Shown: positions 44,588 through 58,800 of the stretch, in pieces | Numbering within the stretch: the stretch's first letter is position 1 | Layout: each line of letters begins with the position of its first letter | Source of the DNA: Agelas oroides | Taxonomy: Eukaryota; Porifera; Demospongiae; Agelasida; Agelasidae | Assembly: GCA_949130485.1 (NCBI GenBank) | Contig: OX422200.1 | Coordinates: 4,448,274 to 4,512,273, forward strand | Direction: 5' to 3' | DNA length: 64,000 nucleotides | Position numbers and translations under genes: made by a program | Notes under the pieces: model-generated | Told to the model about the DNA's origin: nothing | Database searches by the model: none | What the model saw: only the letters and a program-made list of their open reading frames with translations

Positions 44588-45309
44588 CGGAGACTGATCT
44601 TTCATCTGGCAGAGATCCGGTCTTGATGGCACCTTGTGTTCTTACACTATGTTTCCTTGTATCTCATCATCTTCAGAAGCTTCAAGATACCTTAAACTCG
44701 GGAGCATAAGTACCGGTACTTTTATTTCAAAATTGCGCATTATTGTGGTGCCTATCACGTAGGGTACTTATAATCATGAGGTACCATATCATGAGGGTAA
44801 ATACACAGCAGTGCAAATGCAGCCATGGCGATGGCGCGGTACTGACGAAGCTACTGCTAGACTAGACTGCTTTACTAGTCTGTGTTTATGAACAGACATA
44901 CTGCCATCTGCTCTCAATCTTCAGCAACGCTGTTGACCGAAAACAGCTACGTGACCAACCGGCCAAACCACTACAAGCAGCTCACCGCACAACATCATCG
45001 GCATCCCGATTGTAGCCAGCTTCTGTGAAGTAGTATCTCGCCATTGTTGCCCGAGCTCCAGTATTGCTGCTGCTACTCCCGGGACAGCTAAAGTTAGTAG
45101 CTATCTACGTTGAGTCTTTGAAGCAACTCTGCCCACAGACCGGTTATGGGCTGATGGGTACTAATATTTACAGGGTACTTCTATTCAGGAAATTGATAGC
45201 AATGAGGTACCTATATTCATAGGGTACTTATAATTGATGGGAACTTATACTCCCCAAGTTTAAGGTAGACTCAAATTATACATGAAGACGAGTGCAGTAA
45301 CAACAGTTT
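44588..45309. other. no supported gene
   Basis: Unique-looking sequence with a few short repeats of GGGTACTTAT (near 44762, 45173, 45228). It lies between the rearranged exon fragment and the start of duplicated block B. Confidence 0.5.
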
Positions 45310-48238
45310 TGATAGACGTTACCATCTTGTAATCCAACATGGCGGCTGTTTTCCTTTGTTATTTTGTATTCTTAAAAGTGATTAAGTCTGTGAAAACCCT
45401 CTATAATTTATGGAGAAGCAGTGCAAACAGGAAAGGCTAATACAGAGGATTGATTAAAATGCCAGAATTCCTATGTCTTTATACCCAAGAGCAATTAATT
45501 AGAACTGGTTTCACAAATTGTTTGAAACATTTGGACTGACACTGGTTTTCCACTGCATGACCCAGGTGCTTGCACCACAAATAGTTTGCTCACTGAATTA
45601 CATTGTTTGCAGACCAATCTGATAGGTGAATGGTGTTTGGGCACACAACATATCCTAGTGATCAACCCAAGTGCGTTGGTCACGGATTAAGAACCAATCA
45701 AGTTATCAACAAGAAGAATTCTGACAAGTAAATTGAGATCCAATTGTAACTCAAACCTGGGTCCATTGAATCAAGTCAGATACTCCTATTGCTACACCAC
45801 TGGAGCTTTCAGCCTTGTACCCAGGCCCATTTATTCTTCTTGCATGCCACAAGGGGGCTGGGTACAGGACTAGAGCTCTGTCATTGAAAGATAGGAGGGA
45901 TGGGGAACATCCATAGACACCAGTAATGTTGTAATGATGATTACCATTCTTCCATTAGAGGAACTGTGCATTTGCTGCTTTTGCAACTTTGGAAGATGCT
46001 AACAGAGTAAGCAAGCTGAAGTGATGCCGATGGCCTTCATCATATTCATAATATTGTTTTACTCTGCCATGCATGTATGTACATTTGTCGTGTCTCACAC
46101 TCACATCCACAATTAATCACCACTTCAGGCAATGAGTAAACTTCACCAGTTGGACTTGTTTGGATCCCGATTGGTTGTGGAGTTTGCCAGTCCAAGACAC
46201 TCAATCACATTCGCAGAGGCTCAGACAGACAAGTACATATTATTAAAGCCGTATTAATGAGTTCTTTAACAAGAAGTGATTGCAAGATTTGTCATTCAGC
46301 AGTTAGCCCCTCATCTCTGTGAGTGGTTTCTCTGAATGTATGGGTACAATGGATTGCAGTTCCATTCAAACGGAGAATATCCATGGGTTTTCATGGAAAC
46401 TACGTCCCGCAAATGCAAGGATTAAGCAAAGTGCTATATAGTTTCCAAAACCCGGCATAATCCAGGTCGTGTAGTTTGCATAAAGATCCATCAACTGGAA
46501 ATTGCTACACAGGATTTCAATTAGGAGGGAGGCAGTAAGGGACATTCACCCCCTCCTTGAAAGCCAGTTGCCCTCCCCAGCCTTGGAAGTCTCTTCCATC
46601 ACTAAAAGCTGTTGGTCATTAAATGTGTCCAATATGGACAGTAAACGCATAATCATTTCTGTAGTCCATGTTAAACAGCAGTTCTTCTACTCCTTCTGTT
46701 CCATGCACTAAAAATCACCTCAAGATTATTAGACAGTTCATTAGGCAATTTTATTGTGATTTTCAATAAGCTGAGCTCCCCTACTAAACTACATAGTCAA
46801 AAATACCTTCAGATGCCAGCTAGCCCACCTTATAAAGCCCAAAAGTTTACTGGAGAAGCATGCCCCCAGACGCCCCCAGATATTGGTCTTTTTACAAAAC
46901 ACTGTCTTACTTCCTTGTCCCCCTTACTTTGGTATACTCTGCTTATGCCCCTCCTTAAAAAATTTGTAAATGAAATCCTACTACACTAAAGGTGTCACAG
47001 AGTAGGCAACAGTCAAACAGATTGCAATCCACTGTCAAGTTACCAATGCTTACGTGACATTGTAGGTTATGGCAATTGTATCTTTTGTAACCAAGAAGCT
47101 TATTATCAGTACTACATCCTTTATTATGTGTACGTATACATGTAGGTGGGAGTGCAACCTCTCCAGTGTTCCTCCTAATGATGTAAAAGAGCCAGAAGAC
47201 AAACCTTGTCCACCAGTGTCAAGGTTAGTTTGACCCACAGCTGATTGAAATGAATGATGCTTGTAGCCTTTATGTGTTAGCTAACAACCATGATACAAAT
47301 ACTAATACCGATGCTTGATTTTGATGTTCAATCAACTCTAGAGACCTATAATCTTAATGAAATTCCACTCTTACTGCAGATCGAAGTAGCTAACCCACTG
47401 TTGTTTCAATTAATTGTCTCCCTCCAGCCAATCAAACTTCATCATATTGTGCTCACTTAACAAGCTTAGACTCACCTTCTTTAGAGTCTTGTTGATCTAT
47501 GTTTTTTAGCTGCATATGTAAGAGCATGGTCAGAGCAGAACCTTATTCCACAGGCCAGCTAGTCAAGATGCCCCATCACCCCCATCCCTCCACTACCTGT
47601 TTCCCCCTCCTACCCCAACCACTCTTGACAACATTGCCAATGCCCTTGCCTGTGTACCAAAGTTCTATGTACAGGTAAACACTAAGACCTTCCTTATCTT
47701 ATTTACACTTCTAATTTCGTTTTCTTATGAGAGTACATACAAGGGGGCATAAAAGTGCTGAATAGAGAAATGCAAAATGCACAGAAGTTTGTACTTTGCA
47801 ACCTTGAGGCATTTCTGGGAGTTGCTGCATGAGTAGAGGAGGTTGGGCACAGTCATGTGACATACTAGTGTAGCACTTTGAATTTTATTGTAATGTTTAT
47901 GAGTATCTCAAAAGCATTGGCATTAGTTGAAAGCTCTATGATCCTGTTCAAACCCTGGGTTTATTAGGCGGTAGGGCTGCAGGACAAGTCTTGGCGGCCA
48001 ACTTCTAGGACCACAAGACACATGCCAAGCCATTACTCCTTCCTGCTCAACCACACCTTTTTACTTGTTCACTTTCTGCTTGTGTTACACTTTCAATTTC
48101 TTCCTCCCACCCTTCCCCATTACTCTCCCCCATCTCCCTCCCTTAGGTTCTTCACCTCATGAACAAGATGAACCTTCCACCTCCCTTTGGTCCACCCACC
48201 CCCAGACCCCCTCTTGTAAGCAAACCGTTGTACTGTGA

Positions 48239-48757
48239 GTCTAACAAGCTTGCCTCCTTTCCACTAGTGTGGTATGTAGCAAGAGCAAGCAGCCCATACC
48301 CACATGGACAAATACTCTTAACCTCATTTGCAGGCTTTTAAGAAATGACTTGGGTATGAAGCTATTATTTACTATGCTTCTGTAATTTCCAAGCGCAGCA
48401 AAGCGTTGCGAGGGTTCATAATCGTGACATAAGCATAAAGAGGCTCAGTAGTGACGTTGCATTGCCAGCCCCACATGTAATGTATGTCACGTTTTTGGCC
48501 CCTGGGAACATCCTCGCAAGCTACAGGCACATGTGATCTCCATCGCTGCTGAGTACGCACAGTCAAGGTCACTTGAGGTTACGATCCTGTATATATGATA
48601 TGTATAGTGTAGCAAGCAGCAAGCGAGTTCAGCATCAACATCAAGCTCGATTTCCATAGCCCATGATCTTGATCGTAGATACCACTACTGAGCAACAAGT
48701 GAGGTTGGCGTGAGCATAGATAGTAGAGTAGTAGGACACTACTCTCTACTATCTATG
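48239..48757. other. copy-B-specific intron insert, unique part
   Basis: Starts where copy B diverges from copy A after CTGTGAG in intron 5. It includes a short palindrome at 48716-48757 (CATAGATAGTAGAG...CTACTATCTATGG) just before the 47-bp tandem array. No gene seen. Confidence 0.6.
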
Positions 48758-49245
48758 GCATGAGCTCCCAGCTCGATTTTCATCAGAACAAGTGAGCAAG
48801 CTCGGCATGGGCTCCCAGCTCGACTTTCATCTGAACAAGTGAGCAAGCTCGGCATGGGCCCCCAGCTCGACTTTCATCAGAACAAGTGAGCAAGCTCGGC
48901 ATGGGCTCCCAGCTCGACTTTCATCTGAACAAGTGAGCAAGCTCGGCATGGGCCCCCAGCTCGACTTTCATCAGAACAAGTGAGCAAGCTGGGCATGGGC
49001 TCCCAGCTCGACTTTCATCAGAACAAGTGAGCAAGCTCGGCATGGGCTCCCAGCTCGACTTCCATCAGAACAAGTGAGCAAGCTTGGCATGAGCTCCCAG
49101 CTCGACTTTCATCAGAACATGTGAGCAAGCTGGGCATGAGCTCCCAGCTCGACTTTCATCAGAACAAGTGAGCAAGCTGGGCATGAGCTCCCAGCTCGAC
49201 TTTCATCAGAACAAGTGAGCAAGCTCGGCATGAGCATCCAGCTCA
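48758..49245. repeat. 47-bp minisatellite, ten units
   Basis: Ten head-to-tail 47-bp units (GCATGGGCTCCCAGCTCGAC, TTTCATCAGAACAAGTGAGC, AAGCTCG) plus a partial unit. Units 2-3 and 4-5 form an identical 94-bp dimer (variants CTCC/TCTG then CCCC/TCAG), showing a secondary dimer duplication. Confidence 0.92.
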
Positions 49246-49639
49246 ATCCCAGCAGTTTTTTCACTCATCTTACAAGTATCGCTGTCTGTCAGTTACAGTC
49301 TGCCCTAACCAAACTGACTGAAGAAAAGCTAAGCACTGGTTTTCAACGAAAGCCTTTCAACAGCTACCCTTCAAGGACTGTCAGGTAGCTATTACAGTCT
49401 ACCAGTGACGTAGTGTCTGTCCCAATCGACAATAGTGACAGGATCCAAACAGTTTCCCAGCAGTTCTCCCAAAGATCTTCATTGTCCTGTAGACTAGAGG
49501 CAGTGTGTACACACATAAATTAGCAACTTAGAAGCTTGAAGATTTACTTCAGTAGCATTGTCGTGCATGCAGTTCAGACAAATATCTCAACTGGGATGGA
49601 GGGCTGATACTCCCTAGATACAGTACACTACATTGCATG

Positions 49640-51380
49640 TTTTTCCTAGAGGTAATTATGTCCTAGTCAACATCGAGCAGAAAGTTGTCCAAACCTGAAA
49701 ACCACTCTGATTTGTGTAAGTCTGAGAGACTGGGGACATGTAGGTACAACAACCAATACATTCTCTTTCACAGTTCACTTTAGACAGTAAGCTCAGTTTT
49801 GGACTAAGATTCTCGTTGTGCCCGAAGGCCATTTCAGAGCAATTCTGGTAGCTGATGTGGAGTGAAACTTGGAATCCTTCTTCCAATTTCTCCCTGGAAA
49901 GCTTCTAGGCAGTCCAACAATTCTGTCAGAATCCTGTTCTCACTATCAAATAGTAGGATTGGAATGACGCATGTCATAGATGGTTCTTCTCAACAGAGGA
50001 CTCAACTTGCACACACTGGAGGGCTCCTATAGCTCTATAGGTGAAGAAGGCTCTGGGCTTTTTTGATAGCTTCATCAGCAGTACCTTGCTTGCTGAGAGG
50101 TCCCATGACCAACAATATCTTTTGATTTCTTTTGGGACGAACGGTTGGTCCTTGAGGGTACAGACTGGCATTGGATCAGTCAATTTGGGAGAGGAGACGG
50201 TTACAGCTTCACACCTAAATGGATTCAGTTCTAGAGCGTCCTCTGTGGCACCATGTAGATTTGTCATTGAAGCAAGGTAGGCTGCTTGTCACAGTGTGTA
50301 TCTCATCAGAGTGAGCGTAGCTGCCAGTGTAGGTTCCAGTGACAGAAGGCCCAAGGTTGTTACACTCCATACCTCTGATTAATGGGTCCATGACTCGTAG
50401 GAAAAGAACAGGTGATAAGATAGATCCCTGGAGAACACCACATTCAAGAGTAAATTCTAACAATAAGCAGCTATCAACCCTCACTCTGTTTTTAGGATGT
50501 AGATACCAGTCTCTTTCCAGGTTTTGCTATTAATGCCAGCAACATACAGGTACCTTAGATAGATAGGGTATTGCACAGGGTCAAGGCTTTTAGGAGATCA
50601 TAAAAGCACAATACATCTTCTCACCATGTTGGGCAAATTGAAAGACAAGAGCAAGGGCGGAGAAAATGGCTTCTGCACCTGACACTTTCTTCTGGTGGAC
50701 AGTTTGGGATGAGGTACCCCTTTTCCATCATGAAGGCATTCAAGAATCATGGATTCAAGTACTTTGGTAAGCATGGAAGTGACAGTGATTTCCCACTAAC
50801 TATTGGTGTCTAGAGGAACCCTACCACCCCCAACTTCAGTAACTTGGGCACTATTTCAGTTAAGATACTAGATGTACATATGCACAGTGTATTGCTCATG
50901 CCAAATTCGTATGTGTGCATACCTACCGGTAATTGAAATAATCTTTGAACCTTCAAAAAATATTTCCTCACTTCCTAGGGACTCAGGCAGGAGTTCCACA
51001 AGTTACTGTTTTGTGTTCGGCTGGACAGGGAACTGTTCATCACTTGTCACACTGATTTCCCTGAAATGCTTCTGCCATATAACTAGTATGATATCTGAAT
51101 TCAAGCTTCACCCACAATGCAGGAGCAAGACAGCAGTTTATCTGAATAGTAAGCACGCCTTCACCTGCTTTATGCTTGTGCACATCATTAGCCCAAAGCA
51201 CCATAGCACACTCAATGCACATAACAATGATTTTGAATGTAGGCATATAGAACATATGATGCCACATAAACAGGGAATCCCATCTCGAATCATTGTGAGG
51301 GGTGAGGGTGGGGCAACACCATTTTCCCACACTTGTTGGTGCACAATTTTTTTATTCAGCTGTTGGGTATACACTTGAAT
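49640..51380 (-). pseudogene. LINE reverse-transcriptase relic in RNPC3 intron 5, copy B
   Basis: Same relic as in copy A but longer at its 3' end. Minus-strand order: VTSMLTKVLESMILEC (near 50790), then GVLQGSILSPVLFLRVMDPL and GSYAHSDEIHTV (50290-50450), LNPFRCEAVTVSS, KKPRAFFTYRAIGALQ (about 50030-50070), FDSENRILTELLDCLEAFQG (49880-49960) and a C-terminal stretch to about 49656. The active-site box is degenerate (AHSDE). Multiple stops and shifts. Because it is in both copies it predates the duplication. Confidence 0.7.
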
Positions 51381-54301
51381 TAGATGTCCATCGCTTTTTC
51401 TGGATGTGGGGGTTATTTAAATTATGTTATTTTGAACCCTCTATCTTTCTTCTTGGAGTTAACTAGTAGTCTAAACAGCATCCCAGCAAGATGCTCATAG
51501 AACCTAAAATTTAGCACTGCAGATTGCCCTTATCTAAAACACTTTTGAGTTTAGTGCTGTACTTAATAATAATATACCAATACGTAATTATGTGCAGTAG
51601 AGTAGATATACCATAAGTAACATAGAATTCATATTAGTGCTACAAGTTACATATATCTGAACACGCAACAATAAAAATTGGAAGTTTATGGTCGTTCAGA
51701 AAAATTAATATATATAATGACATTAATACATGCATAGAGAACCCAGCTTCACTTCCCACTTGGCAATAGATCCAACTGTCATCACCATAAATTTAACTTA
51801 ATGGTTCAACAAAGTATATTGTAAATGAATCAAGAGTATGTGTAACACCCAAGCAGCTACCACGATGAAGTTGTTATCTATGTACAGCATATTGGTCCAA
51901 CTACTGATTTCCTGCCAGAAAATCTACCCGTGCCCCCTATGTACAGTTTCTTACTTCATTACATTATCTACTAGGACGGAAACTATTCACAGCTCTTGCT
52001 CCTTGTATTGTACTTTTGTGTTCTCCCAGCCCCCTGATACCACTCCTACCCATCTACCCCTGCACCACCCTTCTTCCCCCTCTTCCGGTGAAGAGGAAGG
52101 CTCGGAGATTGAAAGTGATGAAGATGCAAGGAGAAAACTCACAACCAGGTACGTTATAGCATAACTAGCAGTACGGTGATTGAGGGATATGATTCATTAC
52201 TCATATATACATTTATGTTAGACTGTCAGAACCCAGGCGGGTGGTAAAGCGGCGTGCTGTCACATTTCAGCAAGTGAAGGACCTTATACCTGCTACAAAA
52301 AGACATCGCAAAACCTCCAAGGCTGAAAAGCACTCCAGTGTAAGTTTGCTTATACAATCTGTGGGTTAATATACTGATATCTACGAGCATTTGCTGTTGC
52401 TGTTAAAGTTGGCAAGTTGTTTATTTCTCCTGTAATCGCCATCCACATTCCAGTTACCTAAAAGAATTGAGATCCATGTTCCAGCAGAGATAATCCCCTC
52501 CTCCATGTTGCAGCCTGCTCATGAAATTACCTTCATTGAACAGAAACAGCCAATGTTACTCACAAGCTCAAACCAGAGTAGTATGTATGCACAAGAGTGG
52601 AAGTTGCCAACCATGGAAAGTAGTCCACACATGAGCACACTCTCTGTAAATGTTGAGATAACACCTAGTACTGCAGCAGACAGTAAACCCAGTTCAGCAA
52701 AAGAGATGACTGCTAGTGATCTGAAAGAGCAGGGACACAATGCTGGAGTTTTGGAAGGTGGTGAGGATGAGAATGGAGGTGAAAAAAGAGTTTTTATTTC
52801 ACTGGCTGAGCTAAAAGCTCACAGCCTTACAGAAGAAGGTACCAGTATATACATACAGTTTGACTCATTCTAATTCTAGATACTTGCAAACATGCACATA
52901 TACCTACATGTAGAAGCAATCAATACTAGGGATTGTTGTTAACAGTCACATTTCAAAGATTGTCTGATGTATGTGTATCTTTCCAGAGAGATGTGAGGAG
53001 CATGTGTTCAGCAATTACTCAATGGGTGAGCCTTCCCTGCGGCTTTATATCAAAAACCTCTCCAGGCAGGCAACAGAGGACGATCTACACTACATTTTTG
53101 GGAGATACATTGACTAGACATCTGAGGATGAGAAGAACATGTGTGTGCTTTAATGTTTGGCAACAAAATTTTTGGAAAACTCAACACTATGTAAACAGTG
53201 TAATACCAATTATGCATAAAATACTGTCATCATAGTCTTGTTCCTAGGCTTCTACCTAGCTTTGTTGCATATTGTATAGTATGTGACGGAAGCTGGGTAG
53301 GATCCTGGTGTACTCATTGTTCTTCAAGGGAGGAGGACTCATGCAAACATATTGTTGTTTCCAAAAGCTCAGCATAATTCATGTCGTATGATATTACATT
53401 CCACTTCCACCGTCTTTGTGGACACAGTGTGTCAGTCAATCTTAGTCCTGAATGCATGCTCATCTAATGTTTATTTGTTTTCTGTACAGGTTTGATATAC
53501 GACTGATGCAGTTGGGCCGAATGAAGGGCCAGGCATTTGTGGGCATGCCAAGTGAAACAGCAGCTATTAGAGCTGTGAAGGAGACCAATGGCTATTTACT
53601 ACATGGAAAGCCAATGGTTGTGGTAAGCACCCAGTAGTTGTGACTTATATATGACTAAGTGCTCCTGATTCAAGGCGACGGTATGGCTTGATCACTTACG
53701 GCAAACTCACATACATTGAGATCAGGGGAGCATACAAGACCTCGTTATTCTGAGGATACAGATAGCTATACTGCGCAACTCGATTTCAACGCCTTTATGC
53801 ATTTTAGTGCCCGATTCGCGATTGACAACGGTACATTAGACACTGATAATTTTCAGGCGCGCCTGCACCAGTGGGGCACAGCCTCTAGTTGCTAGGGCAC
53901 GTGCCCCAGTGTGCCCCAGCTTGGCTATGCCACTGCTTTGTATGCTACCTTATATGCATCAAGCAGCGCCATGGAGGTGTCAGTTGCTGCCCTTCCACCC
54001 ATGGTCTTCTCTTTACGTTACATGACGTTATAACGATCTAAATACAGACCATTATAAAATTGTCTTCTCAATTTTCAGCAATTTGCAAGAGCTACCAAAC
54101 CTAAGGACAAAGATAAGTGAGCTGAACTGGCAACTCATCTAATCTCACACACTAATATCTCTAACATCTACATATATTCTGTGCATCTGACAATATACAA
54201 ACAACTCAATGTTATATGACTGTATATATACATATGCTGTGTACATATAGCCAAGTGTTGACACATCCAACCCAGTAGCAGCTTTTCTGTGTATGTATAC
54301 T

Positions 54302-55803
54302 CTAATCTAGGTTCATAATGAAGGGAGGGGATGGTAAATTGTCACTGTAGATAGGACACTTCTTGAAGGTACAAGGATCCGTGCGCCAGCAATAGCGAAT
54401 CATGGTAGCCTTTTCCATACTAGGGCAGTTGAGAAACTCGACCATGACTGAACTGTCATCTGCCTTCACTGCTGTACCTTCTATCCACTGAGACATAGTA
54501 CCATTCACTGTAGCACAGCCAATCTCAAATCCATAGGGATACCGCAGCTCAAGTCCATTTGTTGCTAGTTTATCAAAGCTCACTGCAACTTGGACAATTG
54601 CTGAGCTACCTATGAAGCTAGTGGATGAGCATGCATTCATATTGGGGGCAACCCAAGAAAATGTGTATGTGTGTGTATGTACATTGCATGTACGTGTGTG
54701 TGTGTGTGTGTGTATGTACATTGCATGTGCATGTGTGTGTGTGTGTGTGTGTGTGTGTCAACAGATAGATTTGGTTCAGTGCATGAAAGTGTGCTTAAGC
54801 TGTATGTACAAACATGTATTATTCCCCAGTACACATTGCAACTGCTATACAGCATTGGTATAGTACAATTAAGATTGCCAACCTTACAACATGTCTTACT
54901 GATTTCTCTTACCTTAGTTTGGCTTCTGTAGCAATAGGTCCGGTGTAGTAGACATCAGTATCCCCATAAGCAACAGCTCTCCCTGCCAGTGTCAGCCTTG
55001 CTCCTACATCCTGCTTATCCCTCGGGTGAATGCTTCCATAGGGAGAGGTAGGATCACCCAGGTCCATGGCAACTGCCATGAAAACATTCTTCATGCGAGG
55101 GTTTGGTACATAACCATAGTCTGCTGTCTGGGCCCAGCGGATAACTGGGAACCCACCTACTGTGACGTTGCTGTTCCCATTGGCAGCAAGCTGCATAAAA
55201 ATAAGAGCAAAATGTGTATTTCTGCACCCAATGAGCCCTAGAAACACATAACACCACTGAGTTCAGCAAGAATTTATGGATGGGTTAATCGTATGTACAC
55301 ATTTTGAGGAGAAACTATTGGGTTAAGTTTATAACACTTGCTCATCAAGCAGTGGGAGGCTTGCTCGCACTCACTCCACAATGACATCTGTACTGAGTTT
55401 CAAACACTTGTAGACCCTAGCTAAGTAAAGTCGTTTCTTATAACATGATACCCCACCATTGATTACTGCAAGAGCGCATAAGAATGGGAGGCTTGAGTAA
55501 GAGCGTGTAACTCCCGTAGTCCGGTCAAAATTACTGAACTATACTAAAAACAGAACACCCGGTCATGTGCATGCTTAGCAACAATGGGTTATGTCTACCC
55601 ACAGCTGCGCAGTACATGTTACACTTTTTAGTACTAGCGGTAAATTCCAACCAGTTTCAGGAGTTACACACTCTTACTCAAACCGCCTGTTCTTATGCGC
55701 TCTTGTTAGTTAGAACCCAAACATCAAAAGTAGAAGCTTCAATATATACGTCTACAGCACTGGAGCAACACACATTTTGGTTTTATTTCTCATGTATGCA
55801 TGT

Positions 55804-55834
<31 letters not shown>

Positions 55835-58800
55835 TGGGGGGGGGGGTGGGACTGGTATGAAGGTTGGTGCCTGCCATCTTAGCTGGTTCAATGGAAAGAG
55901 ATCCAACCCGAATACATTTCCTGTTCTGCTATTCATTTACCTTTGTTGCAAAGAAAGAGCAGAACATGTTCTACAGCAGTGGCATAGCCACACCCAGGCA
56001 TGTACAGGCCATGTGCCCAAGAGATATGCAGTCGAAAAACCAAGTTTCGACAATCAAGCAGCTAGCTTAAGAGTGAACATGTGTCTACTGATTCCTCAAA
56101 GCTCTCCCACCAGCTCTACCTTTCTGCCATGCATGTGTTTTTTTTTTGGAGTTCAGGTTTGAGGAGGCATGCATACTAGATATGACATTTCCACATAAAC
56201 CTAATTAGTTAGCGTTATAACTCAGGTCGCAATTTAGGAGTTAGCTGGAATTTACTCTGTGGAGTAGGGGTGATGTATTCCTTGATTGTCATGTTACCGT
56301 GTGCTACATACAATATTTAATGAACAGTAGATCATGGACTAACACAGCAGTTGGCAAAATTTTTATTTGCAATCACACCCTAGTGATCTTGCTGAAGGGA
56401 TAGGGATAGATCATGGCATTCCATAACACTGAATTTTGATGGAGAGGTTGGAGCAACTGGTGTGAAACTACAGAACATTACAAAAGTGAGATCAAACCGT
56501 TAAATTTTGCCAACTACCATGGTATATCATTGAACATCTAATCAGCAGTAGTACATACCTGCACAAATCCAAATGGGAACAAGGGGTTAGTCTGTCCCCC
56601 TGAATACTGGTACCACTTAGCCCTCCAGTCGTCAATCATGGTAGGGAAGGTACAGTTGTAAGTGTATGGGGCACCTGGAACAACAAGTGATGCCAGATTT
56701 ATTATGTGATCCACATGCGACACACTGGTAACAGTTCCATATACACCAACTAAAAGCTAATTTTTGGTCATGCACACATCCTCTGGTTATTCATTTTTTA
56801 ATACACACCAGCATATCATAGCATGCTACAAGAGGATAGAACCTATATTCTTGCATAGCTCAGTCCCATGGTACAGGTAAAATACAATGTCTCAAGCGAA
56901 GAGAGTAAGTTCATTGAGTCCATAATATCATTACTAAGAAATTGTTCCATGCTGCATACGTACATGTACCTGCATTTGATTCTCCCTGATACCAAATGGC
57001 TCCTTTAATGGTCATATTGAGGAAGGGGTAGATCATGGCATTCCACAACACTGAATGTTGATTGGGGTCCGGATCAGCTTGCTTAAAACTACAGAAATAT
57101 ACCATGAAAAGTGATAGTTGCCAGTGGTTTCTTGTAACTTCTAGCCTGTTTCTATCTGTCCACACCTTTGTGTAATGTTGCATTTCGCAAGTGCATCAGG
57201 TGAAGACCATGCCTCAACAGGGGTGCCACCCCAGTCTGTGTCCACCAGGCCAATGGGATATCCCAAGTATTCATTTAGATCTCGGCCAAACATCCAACAC
57301 ACCGCAGAAAAGTAGGTCCAGGCACTCCCATTCACACTGTCTGTAGCATAATCACAAGAAGAAAGTTTGCTACATCTCACTAATGTGGGTGGAGTTTGTA
57401 CAACACACTATTCAAATGGATGGTGGAAGAGCATAATAGTATGGTCTTACCTGGTCCAGCAACTGCCCACTGTTGTTCAACTGACAGGAGCTCCTCCTCG
57501 GGAGTATCGGAAGATTTTAGGGCAGCTGTGAAAAGCCGGACCTGGGGGAAGGCGGCTGCCTTTGCTATTTCCTCACTGGCATTGAACACCTGTAAGGAGG
57601 GACGGTGAACTTTCAAGAATTCATTCCACACTGGTACAATATCAAGAAATAGTGTCTGCCTTCATTGGTTACCTCCACATCATTTACTGTACTGCCTGCT
57701 TTCCTGTATAACAGCATACACTACAGCATAAGTAGGTTGACATACTTCGAGGTTTACTAACAGACAATACAAACTTCACTCAAATGGGGAGATGAGCTTT
57801 TTGTGGAGATTATGGTAGTGGTTATACAATAAGACAACGCTTTGGGATAGCCTCATTCCCAGGCCCCCCTGTTTTTGTTATTTAGTTTTAATATCCGTTG
57901 TGAAAATTGGGACAATGGAGAACTATGTCAGACATCAGATTTCGACCCTATTTGTTTCCAGCTGTGTTTGTGCCAACGATCTATCCTTCAAGATGTGTGT
58001 GTGTGTGTTTTAGGTGGCCAAGAGTCCACACAGTTGTCAAGACCACTGTTGCTGCTCCTGTCTTCATATGAGAATGCTGTGAAAGCCAGGTCTAGCTTGA
58101 AGCCTTTGAATATGGTTAGATTCAAGTATCTGTAGCAAAATGAACGCAGGATGCTATCAAGACCTGAGTTGTACCATACTAAATATCTGTATCTGTGCTT
58201 TCTGAAAATCCTGAGAGGTTTCAAGCTAGACCCGGCTTTCATAGCAATGTCACATGACTACAGTAACAGTAAAAGCGGTTTTGACAACTGTGTGGACTCT
58301 TGACTGCCTGAAATATACACATCTTGAACGATAGGTCGTTTGCACAAACACAGTTTGGAACAGATGGTGCCACCAACTTTCATAACGGATATTACTAGAA
58401 GATACAACGTACAAATAGAAAATCCATATATACACACAACCTCCTCTGGCTAGCTTGCTGCAAGTTTGTAGGTGCCATGGATTGATAATTCAACCATGTA
58501 TGTTAACAACCAGACAGTTTTTGCACACTCAAGCATTGCTGCTGCTGCTATGATTTCCATTATTCATTGTACCACACTAGCAGGATTGCATTGCAAAGAC
58601 AAATGTGTATGTCTGTCTGTTCGTCGGTTTGCTTGCGGCTATATACCGTAAAATTTACATGAGCACATTTAAATATTTCACAGAGCTTCATGTAGCTAGG
58701 TGAATGCTACTGCCATAGTGCAGCATTGGCGACCCGAAGTGAGGACAACTGAAGTTGAAGCACACATGGCAATTACTTGTGCTTTGTACAGCTATTGACC

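Larger units (their letters stand above)
45959..54120 (+). pseudogene. RNPC3: RNPC3 copy B, truncated and nonsense-mutated
   Basis: Exon equivalents: 45959-46006, 46129-46232, 47554-47674, 48147-48215, 52030-52148, 52222-52339, 52454-52838, 52987-53140, 53490-53622, 54079-54120. Their lengths and splice sites are the same as exons 2-11 of copy A. Exon 1, with the start codon and the first RRM strand, is absent from its place; a piece lies inverted at 44471-44587. In RRM2 the tryptophan codon after GRYID is TAG (53115-53117). Other replacements relative to copy A: T to A in the acidic stretch, L to V in exon 7, V to L in exon 8, R to C at the start of exon 9. Preserved splice sites suggest recent loss of function. 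Confidence 0.92.

Noticed and set aside
48758-49245. CRISPR-like array
   Set aside because: The 47-bp units abut with no unique spacers, and the context is an animal intron; it is a minisatellite.
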